Assembly (NCBI GenBank): GCA_021521415.1
Contig: JAIQDT010004204.1
Span: 62,001 to 126,000, forward strand
DNA: 64,000 bases
DNA from: Bidens hawaiensis
Taxonomy: Eukaryota; Streptophyta; Magnoliopsida; Asterales; Asteraceae
Direction: 5' to 3'
Under the pieces are notes generated by a model. That model did not search any database. It was not told the origin of the DNA and saw nothing but the letters and a program-made list of their open reading frames with translations. Of this stretch, positions 1-11,569 are shown one piece after another. The translations under genes and the position numbers were made by a program. The number at the start of each line of letters is the position of its first letter. Positions within the stretch are counted from its first letter, which is position 1.

Positions 1-122
1 GGGACGAAATTTCTTTCTACTAGGGGATGATATGAAAAACTGAAAATCTTTCTTACTTTTTCAGGCTCTCATCACGACTTGACTCAAATTTTCGGGACGA
101 AAATTCTTTAACATGGGAATGA
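1..122 (+). mobile_element. 3' internal end of a gypsy-type retroelement with two polypurine-tract-like repeats
   Basis: The segment carries two versions of a GGGACGAAA-type purine-rich motif, at position 1 and near 93-101. Sequences of this kind usually sit just before the 3' LTR of plant gypsy elements and prime plus-strand DNA synthesis. The second copy ends about 20 bases before the LTR that starts at 123. The rest of the element lies left of the window. Confidence 0.55.
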
Positions 123-469
123 TGTGACAATCGTCAATTTCAGGTTAACCTCGTTAACTCAACTCCGTTAATTCAAACTTTAAGATCGTTGAATCTATAA
201 CGCATACTTCATTACATTTAAACTAGGGTTTAAATGACGCTTAACACTTACTACATGTGTAGTAGTCTTTCGGGATTTACACCGAAACGCAAACGATTGA
301 GGAATAAACGAAGCACACTAAAACACTAATTATGTGATTATTATGTGATTAGGTATATGTGTGTTACTTGATTGTTATGTGGAATGTTAAACAAGAAACA
401 AGAACCAACTAGTTTAGGCTAGAGATGTAACACTTGAAAGATAAGGGGCTAGAGTGTAACTAGTATGTC

Positions 470-479
470 TATAAATATA
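470..479 (+). promoter_or_regulatory. TATA box of the LTR promoter
   Basis: TATAAATATA lies about 350 bp inside the LTR, where U3 should end. It is followed by a leader with AAACCCTAA and a pyrimidine-rich stretch. It would drive element transcription rightward. The function is inferred from position only. Confidence 0.45.
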
Positions 480-1552
480 ACCTTAACTACAAACCCTAAC
501 TTATTATTCTTTCTTCCACCCAAATCCTGATCGGAAACCTTAAGCCTCATCCTCTTGGCTGCCGTCCACTTTCACACACATATACACCATCAACTCAAGC
601 CTTTGATTGAAGAACTGGGTGCTAGGAAGGTATATTTGATCATCCTTTACCTTCTTGTTGATTGATTTTGATGTTTAATGGGTTAATCAAAAACCCTAGG
701 CAGCCGATTTCTTATGTATGTATGAGTTAACATGGTGGTTGTTGAATTCATGATGATTGATAACTAGTATTGATGTTGTTGCTTGATTAATTGTTGTCTT
801 TGATTTGAATTAAAACACAAACCCTAATCTTGTATGTATGGTGTGATTGATATGCATGGATAGTAGTTATAGTGTCTAGAGGGTTATATGGATGCATGAT
901 AGTTCATAGATTGTTATTATGTTGAGTTTTGATGTGAACAGATTCTGGACAGAATGTATATACGATGTTTAACTGACTGTAACGAAGTGTAAACGTGAAA
1001 ATTGATTGAGATTGTGGGTACTGCAGTAAACTAGGTTGAGTCTAGTTTCTATAAAGTATAAATTCTTAATTTTTGGATAAGTGGAAGTATACTTTTATGA
1101 TTTTACAAAAACGTGATGCAAAGCTGAGCTGTTAGACCTGCTGTTAGGTTATGTTGTAAATGTTATATCTCATGAACTACGAGACCAATTGGGTTGGTTC
1201 CACTTCTGGAAGTTGACTCATTGAGTTAGGAACCAAACCCAAGTGGTCTTGCATTTATTGGATTTTTCGTTTAACGGGAATTGCAAATAACATTCTGTTG
1301 CACATGAATCTGACTGATAAGAGTTTGCTGTAATGTTTTGGTCATTATAAGAAAAATATGTGGAATAAAAATAAGATAAAAGATGTTCTGGAAACCTAAG
1401 ATATGTATGCTCCTGTGGTAATTTTTGGTAAATTAATTGAGACGTTATAATCGGTAAACTAGTGCGATCTTTCAAGTAGAAATTCTGTCATAACGAAACT
1501 AGCTGCTGAGTTGTATAGGAATGCATGAAATATGATAGTTTTTATATAATTG

Positions 1553-1690
1553 TTGTATTTTGACCAAAATACCCTTGCGGGGAATAGTTGCTAGTTGATT
1601 GCCATGAATTGACCAAATTGCCCTTATGGGGAATAATGGTTAGTTAGTCTTTGTTTGTTGACCAAAATGCCCCTACGGGAATAATTGCTA
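1553..1690 (+). repeat. Three degenerate ~55-bp repeats inside the LTR
   Basis: The phrase GACCAAAATRCCC followed by GGGGAATA recurs three times at roughly 55-bp spacing (near 1561, 1611 and 1660), with intervening AT-rich spacers. The copies differ by several substitutions, so this is an old local duplication. Confidence 0.5.
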
Positions 1691-2374
1691 ATAACTATGT
1701 TATTAATACGTGACACGAAAGTAATTGCTCACTCATGTATCGTATCACAATTTTACTTGTTTAAGTCACACACGATTCACAAACGAAACACGAAACATGT
1801 TACGTGCATAGGTATTATGTGCCGAGTCTAGAGACTCGTTAAACATTCCGATACTTAGAAAATCTCTTTGTTATTTTAGAACGCTAGAGAGTTTTCTACG
1901 ACGCGCATCACTCGGTGATCTAGATCGGATATTCTTCGCAAACAGTGAGTTCACTTACCCCACTCTTAAACTGTTTTCAAACGTTTTTCACTTGGGGGAG
2001 ATAACATACTCCGATAAACATATTTTCTGAGATAAACGCATATGAAAGATTTTGTTATAAATTATATATCACTTGTAAAGGCTAAGCGGCATACGTAACA
2101 TTTGAAGTCCCACACATCGGACCGGTTAATATTTGGAATAGCGAGTCACTTTTGGGTAGTACTACTGGGTTTGACAAACCCCACCCGACGCTAAGCTCAA
2201 CTGGAGGTTGAGTGGGTGTAAATTTTGGCTAACACTTACCATGGTCTGGAGGACCTGGTGACGGGCACTTGATAAACAGTCAGCTTCGGTCGCGAACCAC
2301 TTAGCGATACTTGTTGTATAGATTAGCTACCTATCGATATATAATTTGACATAACACTATCTGGTAATGCAAAA

Positions 2375-2615
2375 CACTTAAACGCTGTAACGTGGTTACA
2401 CACTTAAACGCTGTAACATGGTTACACACTCAAACGCTGTAACGTGGTTACACACTTAAACGCTGTAACGTGGTTACACACTTAAACGCTGTAACGTGGT
2501 TACACACTTAAACGCTGTAACATGGTTACACACTCAAACGCTGTAACGTGGTTACACACTCAAACGTCGTAACGGGGTTACGCAACATTTAAACGTCGTA
2601 ACGAGGTTACGCAAA
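2375..2615 (+). repeat. 26-bp minisatellite, about nine units
   Basis: Units start at 2375, 2401, 2427, 2453, 2479, 2505, 2531 and 2557, followed by a degenerate last copy. Each unit holds the interrupted palindrome TGTAAC-gtg-GTTACA, with CGTGG and CATGG variants. The last two copies switch to GTCGTAAC and CGGGG/CGAGG centres but keep the GTAAC...GTTAC arms. The array lies near the 3' end of the LTR. Confidence 0.9.
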
Positions 2616-2943
2616 ACGCTAAACGATTTATTTTATTTTACTTGTGAACTCACCAACCTTGTGTTGACACTTTTAGTATGTTATTCTCAGGTAGCCGAGG
2701 CGGGCGCGCGGTTTAGGAGCATGCATTAATGAAAACACTTTTATTCTGCAAACTTAATTTTAACAGTTACATTTGGTTTTAAGTCGTCCTGCGTGACGCA
2801 ACTTTTGAATTAAGGTTTTACGCTTCCGCACTTACTTTCATTTAAACGTTTTTCTTTGGTTTGGTTATAACTAATGATTCCGATCCTGCCAGTTCACACC
2901 CTCTGACGGTAAAACTCCGTTAGTGGATTTTGAGGGTGTGGCA

Positions 2944-4045
2944 TGTCTTCATATACATCTCTCCAAAAGATATGCAGAAAAGCAATTACCCAGTCATACA
3001 CGAGCCCGTTAGTGTCTTGATAGCCAAAAATATTGTGTTATTAAGTTATTGTTATTTAAAAAAATAAAAATAAATAAATAAAATAAATAAATCAACAAAA
3101 GAGTTTACGTTATCTTATTAAAGTCTATGTTTTAAAAGCTTAGAGGGTCAAACTAGAACTACAGAGATGGGGGGCACAAGTAAGTCATGTCATGTCTCGA
3201 ATGAAAGGCTTGTCAGTTCGTTGGCTTGTAAGACCAACGTTTAACCTTAAAGCTTAAACTCTTGTTTGTTTATATATAAAAATCTTTTAATCAAGCACTA
3301 GGGGGTTGGAGTCAAATTGGGGTGATCTGTGAAAGCCAAATACGCTTTGAGAAGAGATAGGGGGCATCACAAATCCATGAGTTATGTCCATCTAAGTTTT
3401 ATGCCGAACTGAACCTAAATCATACCACTGATACAATGAAAATCATTCTAAGTATGTTTTACCTGCTATCAACCTGTTTTTTTATGTCATAATAATCTGA
3501 ACATGAATCTTTGTGACAGCACCTTAAACAATATGATTCCATGTTCGGATCTTTTCATAAAAGGGGGCGATTTTATCAAAACTGAAATTTGATCCCAAAT
3601 TTTTGCTAAATTACAAGAAGACCGGGTGATTAAATTTGTTTTATTTGCTGTTTTTGGTTTTATATTTGTCTATATTATTTTATTCCATTTTTTATTTTAA
3701 TTTTACATCATGATTACTCTTGTCGAAACAAAATGGGTTAAGAAATTGTTTTAAATTTGGATCAAGCTTTTGTTTTCATCCCATTAAATCTGATGTCGGT
3801 TATGTGTGTTATAGTTGGTTTAGCTTGTATGATCTCATTTCAAGTCTTTTCAAGAAAATTAAAAAAAAATCAGAAAAATAAAAATTAAAAATTTCTGTCT
3901 TATTTTGTTTTATTAAATTGTTTTCAAATTATTTTGGTTGATCTTTCTATCAAAGTTGATTGTTCTTTCAAGACTGATTTCTTGTAACGAAAGCATATGA
4001 AGTATCTGAGATTCAAATTGGATGATGCTGTCAATAAGGGGGAGA
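2944..4045 (+). mobile_element. 3' internal remnant of a copia-type element
   Basis: This non-coding stretch is A/T-rich and broken by stops in all frames. It contains several AAGGGGGCG and AAGGGGGAGA purine tracts (near 3561 and 4036) of the kind found upstream of copia 3' LTRs. No gag or pol motif can be read. The left boundary at 2944 is simply the end of the gypsy LTR. Confidence 0.35.
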
Positions 4046-4567
4046 TGGTAGAGCATTGGATGCAGATGCTGAAGTTGCTGATCATATTCAAGTACAGATT
4101 CTGAAGGTTTTGAAAGCATCAGTCGGGAAATTGTTAGGTCATAAATTGGTTAGACTAACTCATATCAAAAGGCCACGACGTGATCAAGACTAAAGTGAAA
4201 TAAACAAAGATGAATTGAAAAATTGCACTATGGTTGTGTTGGTAAAACACCGAAATCCCTATGGATTTCGGTTTATCTAGTGACACCAAAATCTCTATGG
4301 ATTTTGGTGAGGTGGGCTTGGGCTTTATGTTGGGCTAGGTTATGTGTTTCCCCTGTATATATAGATGTCTTGTATAGGGTTTAGTGGTTGTTGAACACTT
4401 TGAGAGCCACCATCATCAAGAGAGCAATATTGATTTGTGTAATCTCAGGTACCAGACGATTTATTAATATAATCGTGTGCACTTGGAGTATTATCGTGTT
4501 TATTATATTCATATTGTTCCTCTATCTCGTTCTTGAATCACCACTGTGTTAGGATTCCGCACTAACA
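4046..4567 (+). mobile_element. Copia-type 3' LTR (about 520 bp)
   Basis: The polypurine tract AAGGGGGAGA directly precedes TGGTAG at 4046, and the block ends CTAACA at 4567. The ends would be the inverted pair TGTTAG/CTAACA if one base near the start has mutated. A TATA-like TGTATATATAG lies near 4353-4363. No target-site duplication was identified. An alternative start is TGTTAGG at 4132, which would shorten the LTR. Confidence 0.5.
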
Positions 4568-5364
4568 TCGTGTTTGGTTGATATCATATTGTAGTGATCC
4601 AGATTCGGGACTTACAGTAAGCCTAAACCGATTGAATGCACAACAATACTAAATATCAATACTCATAGATTAATCAATTGATAACTACAAAGTATTTTTT
4701 TTAATACATGTGAAAACTGAAAATGATACAAACTCTGCATCCCGGGTATGACTCGAAGAGATTAGTCGAGCATCAACATCATGGAATCTTTAATTATGAT
4801 TATATGGAACATGATTATGGTCTCGGTATGATCTGGAATGGTGGAATTGCCCTCTTGTAGCTCTGGAGACTACCTGATATAAGTTGTTGAATGAAAGGGT
4901 CGACATAGGATGTGAAACATAAAGTTCCTAACTTTCCCGTCTTCGTAACCCATCGCGATACGCGATGGGGTCTCCTGTGATCCATCGCCTATCGCGATGG
5001 ACCATGGTCAACATATTATTAATTAATCCCATCGCGATACGCAATGGGTCTTCAGGCCTGCCCATTGCGTATCACGATGGGACTTCTCATAAAAAATTAT
5101 ATATTATTTTCTAGTTTCGCGTGCTGAACATCCCGGGTCTTCATCTCATGCATCAACAGGTCCAAATTAAGTACTTTAACGTCTATGACCTAAAATACAA
5201 TAAACACATATGAAGTATCGAAGTTCCCACAATAAACAGTTAAAACTAACAAATAAACGAACTTAATTATATACAAAATAACCAACCATCACCTAGAAGG
5301 GGTAATCCACTTGTAATTATTATATTATCAGCCTCATGTTTTGAACCAATGATGAAAAAAATAC
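4568..5364. other. Intergenic sequence with a cluster of CpG-rich palindromic words
   Basis: No coding region is visible. Between 4949 and 5081 five variants of CCATCGCGATACGCGATGG occur as whole or half palindromes (4949-4970, 4981-5000, 5028-5047, 5061-5081). The surroundings are AT-rich, so these islands stand out. They resemble the word clusters seen in U3 of LTRs elsewhere in this window, but no LTR boundary could be set here. Confidence 0.5.
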
Positions 5365-6250
5365 CTTAACGTACTTGTGGCAACGCGTGTGTTGCCAGGG
5401 TCGGCAAATCATATATATGTGTTTCCGTTTGCTCATATGGCTTCAAAACTACACCTGTAAGATACCAAGAAATAAAAAGTCATTGTGTGGATGGACCCTC
5501 CTTTTGTAACTGTAACTTCAATTCAGTTTTTAATATAGGAAGTACATCCATCTAAATGTGTGAGATAAAATAAATGGATGCCTGAAATACAAAATCTCAA
5601 AGTAATATTTACCTAGAAAGATCATATATTTAGTTTAAGCAACCTCTGAACGACAATTACACCATAAAGGAACATAGTAATTGTAGCTACCTGAACAATC
5701 ATATATCAAATTGGCGAGTGAATCAACATATTTAACAAAGAATGAACAAGACTATAACATGGTGAAAATCCTCACAAAACAACAAGAGGAGAGTGTTGGA
5801 ACCTGATGCTACGGAGATGCGATTGGAAAAGTTTGCACTTGAATTCCACTAAAGAGTGATTAAATCGGTTTCAATTGATTTGAATTTGGGGATTCAATCG
5901 GCATAAATTATTTTAAGACACACTAAATTGGTGAACGATTACCGTAAGCTGATTCAATCGACCAACAATTTATGAAGGATTATTTTCTTATTGTATAAGT
6001 GTAGTAATTGTTAGGGGATCATGGCAACGATTTTTTTGTCTCTGTAACGTTAGATCAATTGTTAATGTGAGTATAGATCTAACAAAAAATGATTAAAGGA
6101 AAAATACATTTATGTATTAATCAATAAGGATAATAAAAAAAATTAGCTGTTGATAGTGGCCATAAAGCTTACCCAAACAATTGCCGCAATATACCCTGAT
6201 TCATACTGTGTTAGAGACGAAAAATTGTCAATGGTGTAGTATGGCTCCAT
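5365..6250 (-). other. Possible small gene or gene remnant for a membrane peptide
   Basis: I do not recognise this. A candidate first exon (6250 down to 6173) starts with ATG, encodes 26 residues beginning MEPYYTIDNF and ending YIAAIVW, and stops at a good GTAAGC donor. A candidate second exon begins after TTCAG at 5690, continues in the same phase with a hydrophobic stretch (VATITMFLYGVIVVQ) and stops at 5632-5634. Together they give about 48 residues with one predicted membrane span. A further GT/AG-bounded block lies at 5365-5454. Transcript data would decide between a real small gene and a decayed fragment. Confidence 0.25.
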
Positions 6251-9239
6251 TTTCGGTTAGGCGGTGTTGAATTTAAAATAAGATGTTAGGAGTCCAAAAA
6301 AATATTGTATAGATTATTTCAGCATTGTAAGGGATCAAAATCCATGTAGCCAGCTATATTATTTAGATAAGAAGAAAGTACTAGGCTTAGGCTTTGACAA
6401 TCACAAGTTGTTTAACCCAACTGAAAATAGATTGGATTATTAAGTTAAAAATTATAAGTTCGGATGGTTAAAATATAGTGGATGATAAAGCTGCAAATTC
6501 CAGTTTATAAGTATGATAAAATTCATAAAAAAAAGACAATAGAGTTGCAAAGTTTATGTTTTAATGAACTAAATAAAGGGATGATAAAACTACAAGATGA
6601 AAGTTTGTACGAAAATAAAATCTTTATTGGGTTGCTACAGTCTTGATACAATGTCTTCTTTTGGCAGTACAGCAATGGATAGTATGATTCGTCACCATTC
6701 TTTGTTGAGTCTATCTGATTAGTAAATTCATCATAAGAGATGACCATAAACTTGTCAATTGTGGTGACGTTAGCCTTCTAATGTGTCGGCCTACAACCCC
6801 AATTTCAATTTCACTTTTTTAATGGATGTAATTAGGGAAACACGAGTGTTTTATATGTAAAAAAAAGTTATAGAATACTCATTTTTATGTATGAAAAAGT
6901 TGTTTTTACATAATCATTTTTTTACACAAACACATTTGAAACCGTTTTAATAATAAAAAAAACTTTATTAAAATATAGTTAAAAAGTAACTTGTTTTTAC
7001 AAAAATAAATGTTTTTTAATAAACGCCTTCAACATGAAATTTTTTTTGTTAGTTTTTTACTTGTAAAACCAATGCCTCTTAGGTTCCTTGTTTTTAAAGC
7101 TCCCTTACACCTATAAATCTACAATGAGATTTGAACCCTCATAACTTGATTGTTGACAATCCATCAATGCCATTGAACCAAATGTCTTTTTGGCACAACC
7201 CAATTTTCATGGTAGATCTTTTCTTAGATAGGTCTAGGTCTAAACTGCAAATCAAAAGGTCTGATAACCGCTAAACCAAATGTAATTTCTTAACTATGCA
7301 TAAAGTCCATCAAAATGAATGATTTTGTTTCGGCGCAAATGATGAGTTGATTTTAATAGAATGGGTTTTTCTTAGGTTATCGGCTATCGATTTAGAAAGA
7401 TAGCAAGCAAATGGGTATTTCTTATTATTATTTCTTTTTAACTTCTACTCTTTTTTGATTGTTAGTCACTAAGATTAAAGTTGTATCTGGTATCAATTTA
7501 TGTATGCTTGTGTTTGTTTGGCGCATTAGGAACACCTCATTTTCTTAAATATGAACATATATTTTTGCATACATTGGTGTTTGTTTGCTTATTCGGTTCA
7601 ATTTAAACCAAGAAGACAATGTATTAACCCTTGGGAGTTAGTTTTAAGTTAACTGTTTATTAGAAAAGAATTAAATATTTTTATTATAAAAAGATCATAT
7701 TTTATTATCTTGCATGTAAGTTAAAACTACATCATCAGCAGTGTTGGTTCTTAGAAGGTGTAGGAAGAGACTTGACAAAGAGTTTGTATTGTTTTTAATG
7801 ATTATTTAAAGAGACAAACTAAGCAAGCCAACCAACCTTCAACCATCATTTGTGAAAGCTTCATTGATTCCTTGACTCATTGCATGGTGAACCACACAAT
7901 AAAAGTATACCGGAGCCAAGAAAATAATAATCTCTTGTTCTGATGTATTTAAGTATGTTAGTATAGTACAAGAAAAGGGAAAGTTGCAAGCTTCATTAAA
8001 CATGTAGTAGTGATGAGAGCAAATAAGTCTTTTTTAGGTTAAAACAAAGAAAACAAAGTTTCAACTGTCATAGAATAATATTTTCATGACACACAGACCA
8101 TAATAACACTACAGTATTAACATAATAGAGAGAGCCAATCAGTTTTGGTTGCATGCATCATCACTCTACCTAAAAGAACTAAAAAATGAAACATAAAATC
8201 ACCACTACTACAGGCTACTAACAACATAATTAGAAGAAAACAAAACTTTTGACGATCTCATCATGTAAATTCTTGAATCTAAATCTAACAAACCCTAACC
8301 CATTTTGATTAAACCTGAAAACCGACCCTACTAATCCGAGTCAAGTACTGAGTACTATGTAATGGTTTTGGGTAAATTTACGAAAAACACATATAATCCG
8401 AGTAAAATATTGGCTAAATAATTAATGCCTCAAGACCACAAACATTTCTCCAACACAGATACAAACGATTATGTTTTATTTCTCAGTCCAGCTTCTCAAA
8501 TTAGCCGATTTCTAAGAGCTTAAAGGTAAACGTTATAAAACAAAACTGCTTCACCTCGTATATAAATATTTTTGTGTGTTTATCGTCAGCGTAACAAGGT
8601 TTAAAGGTATAAAATCAATAAGAATACCATGTTAAATGCCTCGTTTTTTAAACTTTAACATAAAATAGCTTAGACCTATGACCCATATAGTGTACTTCCG
8701 AAATAGTTGGTTGCTAGTTGTTTAGGATTGCAGACCATTTATATATTTTAAGATGTTAGCTGTCATCTAAAGGTTCCAGACCTTCCAAGATCAAGTCAGT
8801 TAGTGTATAAATCCTAAAGTCAAAATAAAAATAGTCAATTGAAAAACAAATATATGAATATTTGCAAATATTATAATGAAGATTAAAATAATAAAGACAA
8901 CCTAGAAAAAGAAAAGGGTTAGTAAATTGTAAATTAGGTAAGTTGTAGTGATAGATGTGTACCTTTGTATTAGGGAAAAAATATCCATAAAAACCATCAC
9001 AATTACAATGCCTTGGATTCAGATATTATATTATGTATTTACATGTGTAATTATTTCATTATCAAACCAAGGACTAATATGCATACATGACACTCAGTTC
9101 AGATATTATATAATTAAACAATGCCTCAAACCTAGCTCATAATTTTCAAAAGCAACAAGCTGTGTACCATGAAACAAAAACAGATAATGATAGCTTAACC
9201 AAAACAATAAACCTCCAATTTGAATCCCCTAAAAAAAAG
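6251..9239. other. AT-rich intergenic DNA, no feature recognised
   Basis: I see no ORF with family resemblance, RNA gene or clear transposon end. Homopolymer A/T tracts dominate 6830-7070. Short open frames here lack splice-compatible partners and look random. Confidence 0.6.
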
Positions 9240-9242
9240 TAA

Positions 9243-10096
9243 GGGTCTTTTTGGTATGGGGTAATGGGATGGACGATGGAATGGAATGGATGTGGTAATG
9301 GAATGGACAAAGGAATGGAATGGGTTATTACCATTCCAATGAAATGTTTGGTTACCACATGGGAATGAAATGAATCATTACTTTGTATTATTGGTAGGTA
9401 AGAAAAAATTAAAAAAAATAAAATTAAAACACTATTGAGTGGTGGTGGTAGTGGGAGCGGTGGCGGTAACGGTGGAGGTGGTGGTGGTGGTGGCGATAAC
9501 AGTAGAGGTGGCAGTGGGCAGCGATGACGGTGGGCAGCGTGTGTGATGGTGGGGCGATGATTGATGGATGTTGCGGGTGGCTGGAGGTGGTGGGTGGCTG
9601 GCACTGATGGCGATGGTTTGTGGAGGGGGGTGGTGGCGGCAGAGGACGCCGATGGTGGTGATTGGCGGCAGTGGCGGCGGTGGTGGGCAGCGGTGATGGT
9701 GGGCAGCATGTGTGATGGTGGGGTGATGGTTGATATATGCGGCGGGCGGCTGGCGGTGCTGAATGGCTGCCACCGATGGCGATGGTTGGTGGCGGCGGTG
9801 GACGGCGATGGTGGTGGCTGGTGGCAGTGGCGGCGCTGGTTGGTGGCGGTGGTGGGTGTTGATTTTGGGTGGTGGTGGTGTTGGGAGGGTGGTGGAGGTT
9901 ATGTAGGGTGAAGGAGGGAATGGAATGAAAAAAAACATGGGGTATGGATGGAATAAAATTGGGGTATTTTAGAGGGGATGGAATGGACTAGGTAATGGAT
10001 CATTCCATTCCTTTGGTAAACCAAACACACTATTTTCCATTCCATCACAATGGGTCATTCCATTCCGTCCTCCATTCTTGCATACGAAACTCTACC
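9243..10096. mobile_element. TIR element carrying a GGTGGY minisatellite (copy 1)
   Basis: The ends GGGTCTTTTTGGTA and (reverse complement of the right end) GGTAGAGTTTCGTA are imperfect inverted repeats flanked by TAA on both sides (9240-9242 and 10097-10099), as in PIF/Harbinger-type MITEs. Subterminal regions repeat GGAATGGAATG and CATTCCATTCC, and the middle is a G-rich minisatellite. It shares its plan with the copy in intron 5 of the kinase gene (58041-58918). No transposase is encoded. Superfamily assignment is tentative. Confidence 0.6.
9436..9905 (+). repeat. GGTGGY/GGCGGT minisatellite inside the TIR element
   Basis: About 470 bp are made of GGTGGTGGC-like words interspersed with longer repeats containing GGGCAGCGNTGATGGTGGGCAG. 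Its complement gives long Pro/His/Thr-rich open frames that are artefacts of composition and not genes. Base composition differs sharply from the AT-rich flanks. Confidence 0.85.
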
Positions 10097-10949
10097 TAAG
10101 GATAACTTTTCGTGTATAAAGGATGTGTAGTTGAGGATGTGGTTTATACTTAGGAACTGGGAAGATATATATAGTGTAGATTAAACAAGGGGAGGTGCAT
10201 TTGTAATTTAGTTTCTATTTAGTTGGCAATTGAATGTTGAAATCAATAAGGGAATCAAAATCGAAGTTTATGACAGGAGCAGTTTGTGGGATCGTTTTGG
10301 GAGAAATGGCAGGTACATTTGTGATTTAAATGCATTTAATTGGTAATTAAGTGTTGAAGTAATTAGGGGATTTTTAATAATATTGAATGTGTGTTCAGTA
10401 ACATTCAGTTGATGGGAACATAGAGATAAATTGCAGGTTTTTATTGCACCATGATTAATAACGGTCGATTGGTTGATTGCAGGCTTTAATTGCACAATGA
10501 TGTGCGTAGGCAGCAGTTTCAGTTGATAAACATCTTAAAATCGGCTTTTAAGTTTTTATTAATGATCTGATGCAATCAAACATGTAATTGTCATGAAGTA
10601 TTGAAATGCCTAAGAATAGAATTCCACATAAGTTGATGGTTTGTAGACCTTTTTATAGAAAGAAAAAAAAGAAGAAGATTAACAACAGCTTCTTATTGGT
10701 GGTCGCAATCATGGACCTCATCTTCTTTTGAAAAACTATCTAAGCAAGAAGTGTTACACCCACAAACTACTTTCCAAGCTATAATCAGCTATTTAATGTG
10801 AACATATACGGAGCAATACCAGAAAAATATGAAACCGAATACATGAATATCACTATCAACCTTAATTGAATGCGTATATAAATATATAATGAAGATATTA
10901 CAAATCATAAATCTCAAGAAGAGTTGGTTAACATTAAATGCAACCTTAC
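10097..10949. other. Intergenic sequence with a diverged ~70-bp duplication
   Basis: Sequences near 10193-10261 and 10309-10378 are related (GGTACATTTGTGATTTA then TTGGTAATTAAGTGTTGAA), separated by about 115 bp. No coding region is visible. The right end leads into the gene fragments that follow. Confidence 0.4.
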
Positions 10950-11277
10950 TTCAGCCAAATGATGAAGCAGCACACCAGATGCAACACTATTATTCAAACT
11001 TTCGAATGCAACAAAAGATTGCGTCTCCACATCTTCTAACCTAGCACTTAAATGCACCGGAATATTCCCAAGAAGCTTAACCAACCGCATACACGACCTC
11101 TCGACTAACTGTTTTTAATCAGTACCGTCACTTCCCAACATGAGAACCGTGGGCTCATCAGTGATCACCTCATTTATAGACATGGCTCCTGAAGACACTG
11201 AACCTCCAACAACCCTCCAACTTTTCTTATATGACCTAAGCTCGGTTAGCTCAAGCGAACCAGCACTCTCTTGTTGA
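10950..11277 (-). pseudogene. Fragment of a SPOUT (TrmH/SpoU-type) RNA 2'-O-ribose methyltransferase
   Basis: The minus-strand reading keeps the C-terminal SPOUT landmarks in order: SAGSLELTELR, WRVVGGSV, PTVLMLGSDGT (normally LGSEGTGL), LVERSC, GNIPV and FESLNNSVASGVLLHH (normally VESLNVSVAAG). In the family these motifs form the knotted SAM-binding fold that methylates rRNA or tRNA ribose. An in-frame TAA at 11115-11117 replaces the residue after the glycine-rich motif. The block ends at a GTAAGG donor-like site (10944-10949). The upstream half of the gene is absent or unrecognisable. A decayed fragment or captured exon is the best reading. Confidence 0.7.
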
Positions 11278-11458
11278 TTTAAAATCATGCCTTATGTGTT
11301 GTTATCAATTGGTTTTATAGCTTCCTAAGTCATCATAAAACATCTTAAATGCCTGTAAACAAATTTACCAACTCATAATCAAATTTACCAAACAAAAAGG
11401 CAACAATTAGTAACATATTAATTGTGATGATAATTATAATAATAATATGCAAAATTAC

Positions 11459-11569
11459 CTCATTCAATATCATGTGTAGGTTATCGATCCCCTTAAGAAC
11501 TCTGTATGTGGTGTTGCTATCAACTACAAAAATAAGAGCTTGTGAGTGTTGTCGCTTAACAAGAAACAT
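11459..11569 (-). pseudogene. Fragment of an ADP-ribosylation factor (ARF)-like GTPase exon
   Basis: The minus-strand frame reads QALIFVVDSN then RVLKGIDNLHMILNE, which matches the ARF segment LIFVVDSN...RV...LHRMLNE around the switch II/interswitch end. It stops exactly at a GTAATT donor after the LNE codons, plausibly an ARF exon boundary. About half the residues of the segment match my memory of the family. No G1 or NKxD motif is present nearby, so this is one exon only. It lies about 180 bp upstream, in the same orientation, of the methyltransferase fragment. Confidence 0.55.

Larger units (their letters stand above)
123..2943 (+). mobile_element. Gypsy-type LTR (2.8 kb), probably a 3' LTR
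   Basis: The block starts TGTGACAATCGTC and ends GAGGGTGTGGCA, so it has the TG...CA ends of an LTR. The polypurine-like sequence directly upstream says it is the 3' LTR of an element whose body lies outside the window. It contains a TATA box near 470, three degenerate repeats near 1553-1690 and a 26-bp minisatellite at 2375-2615. No ORF of interest lies inside. A target-site duplication cannot be tested because the left end is missing. Confidence 0.65.

Noticed and set aside
2375..2615. CRISPR-like array of regular repeats
   Set aside because: Units are contiguous with no unique spacers, the host is a plant, and no cas genes exist. It is a minisatellite.
5365..5454. Ferritin-like exon, because of VVLKPYEQ
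   Set aside because: Only a few residues resemble the ferritin PFEEV region and the rest does not fit. I kept it only as an unassigned splice-bounded block.
9146..9938. Long Pro/His/Thr-rich open frames on the minus strand and Gly/Trp-rich frames on the plus strand
   Set aside because: They are produced by the GGTGGY minisatellite, exist in several frames at once, and have no start context or homologue. The same occurs at 58584-58910.
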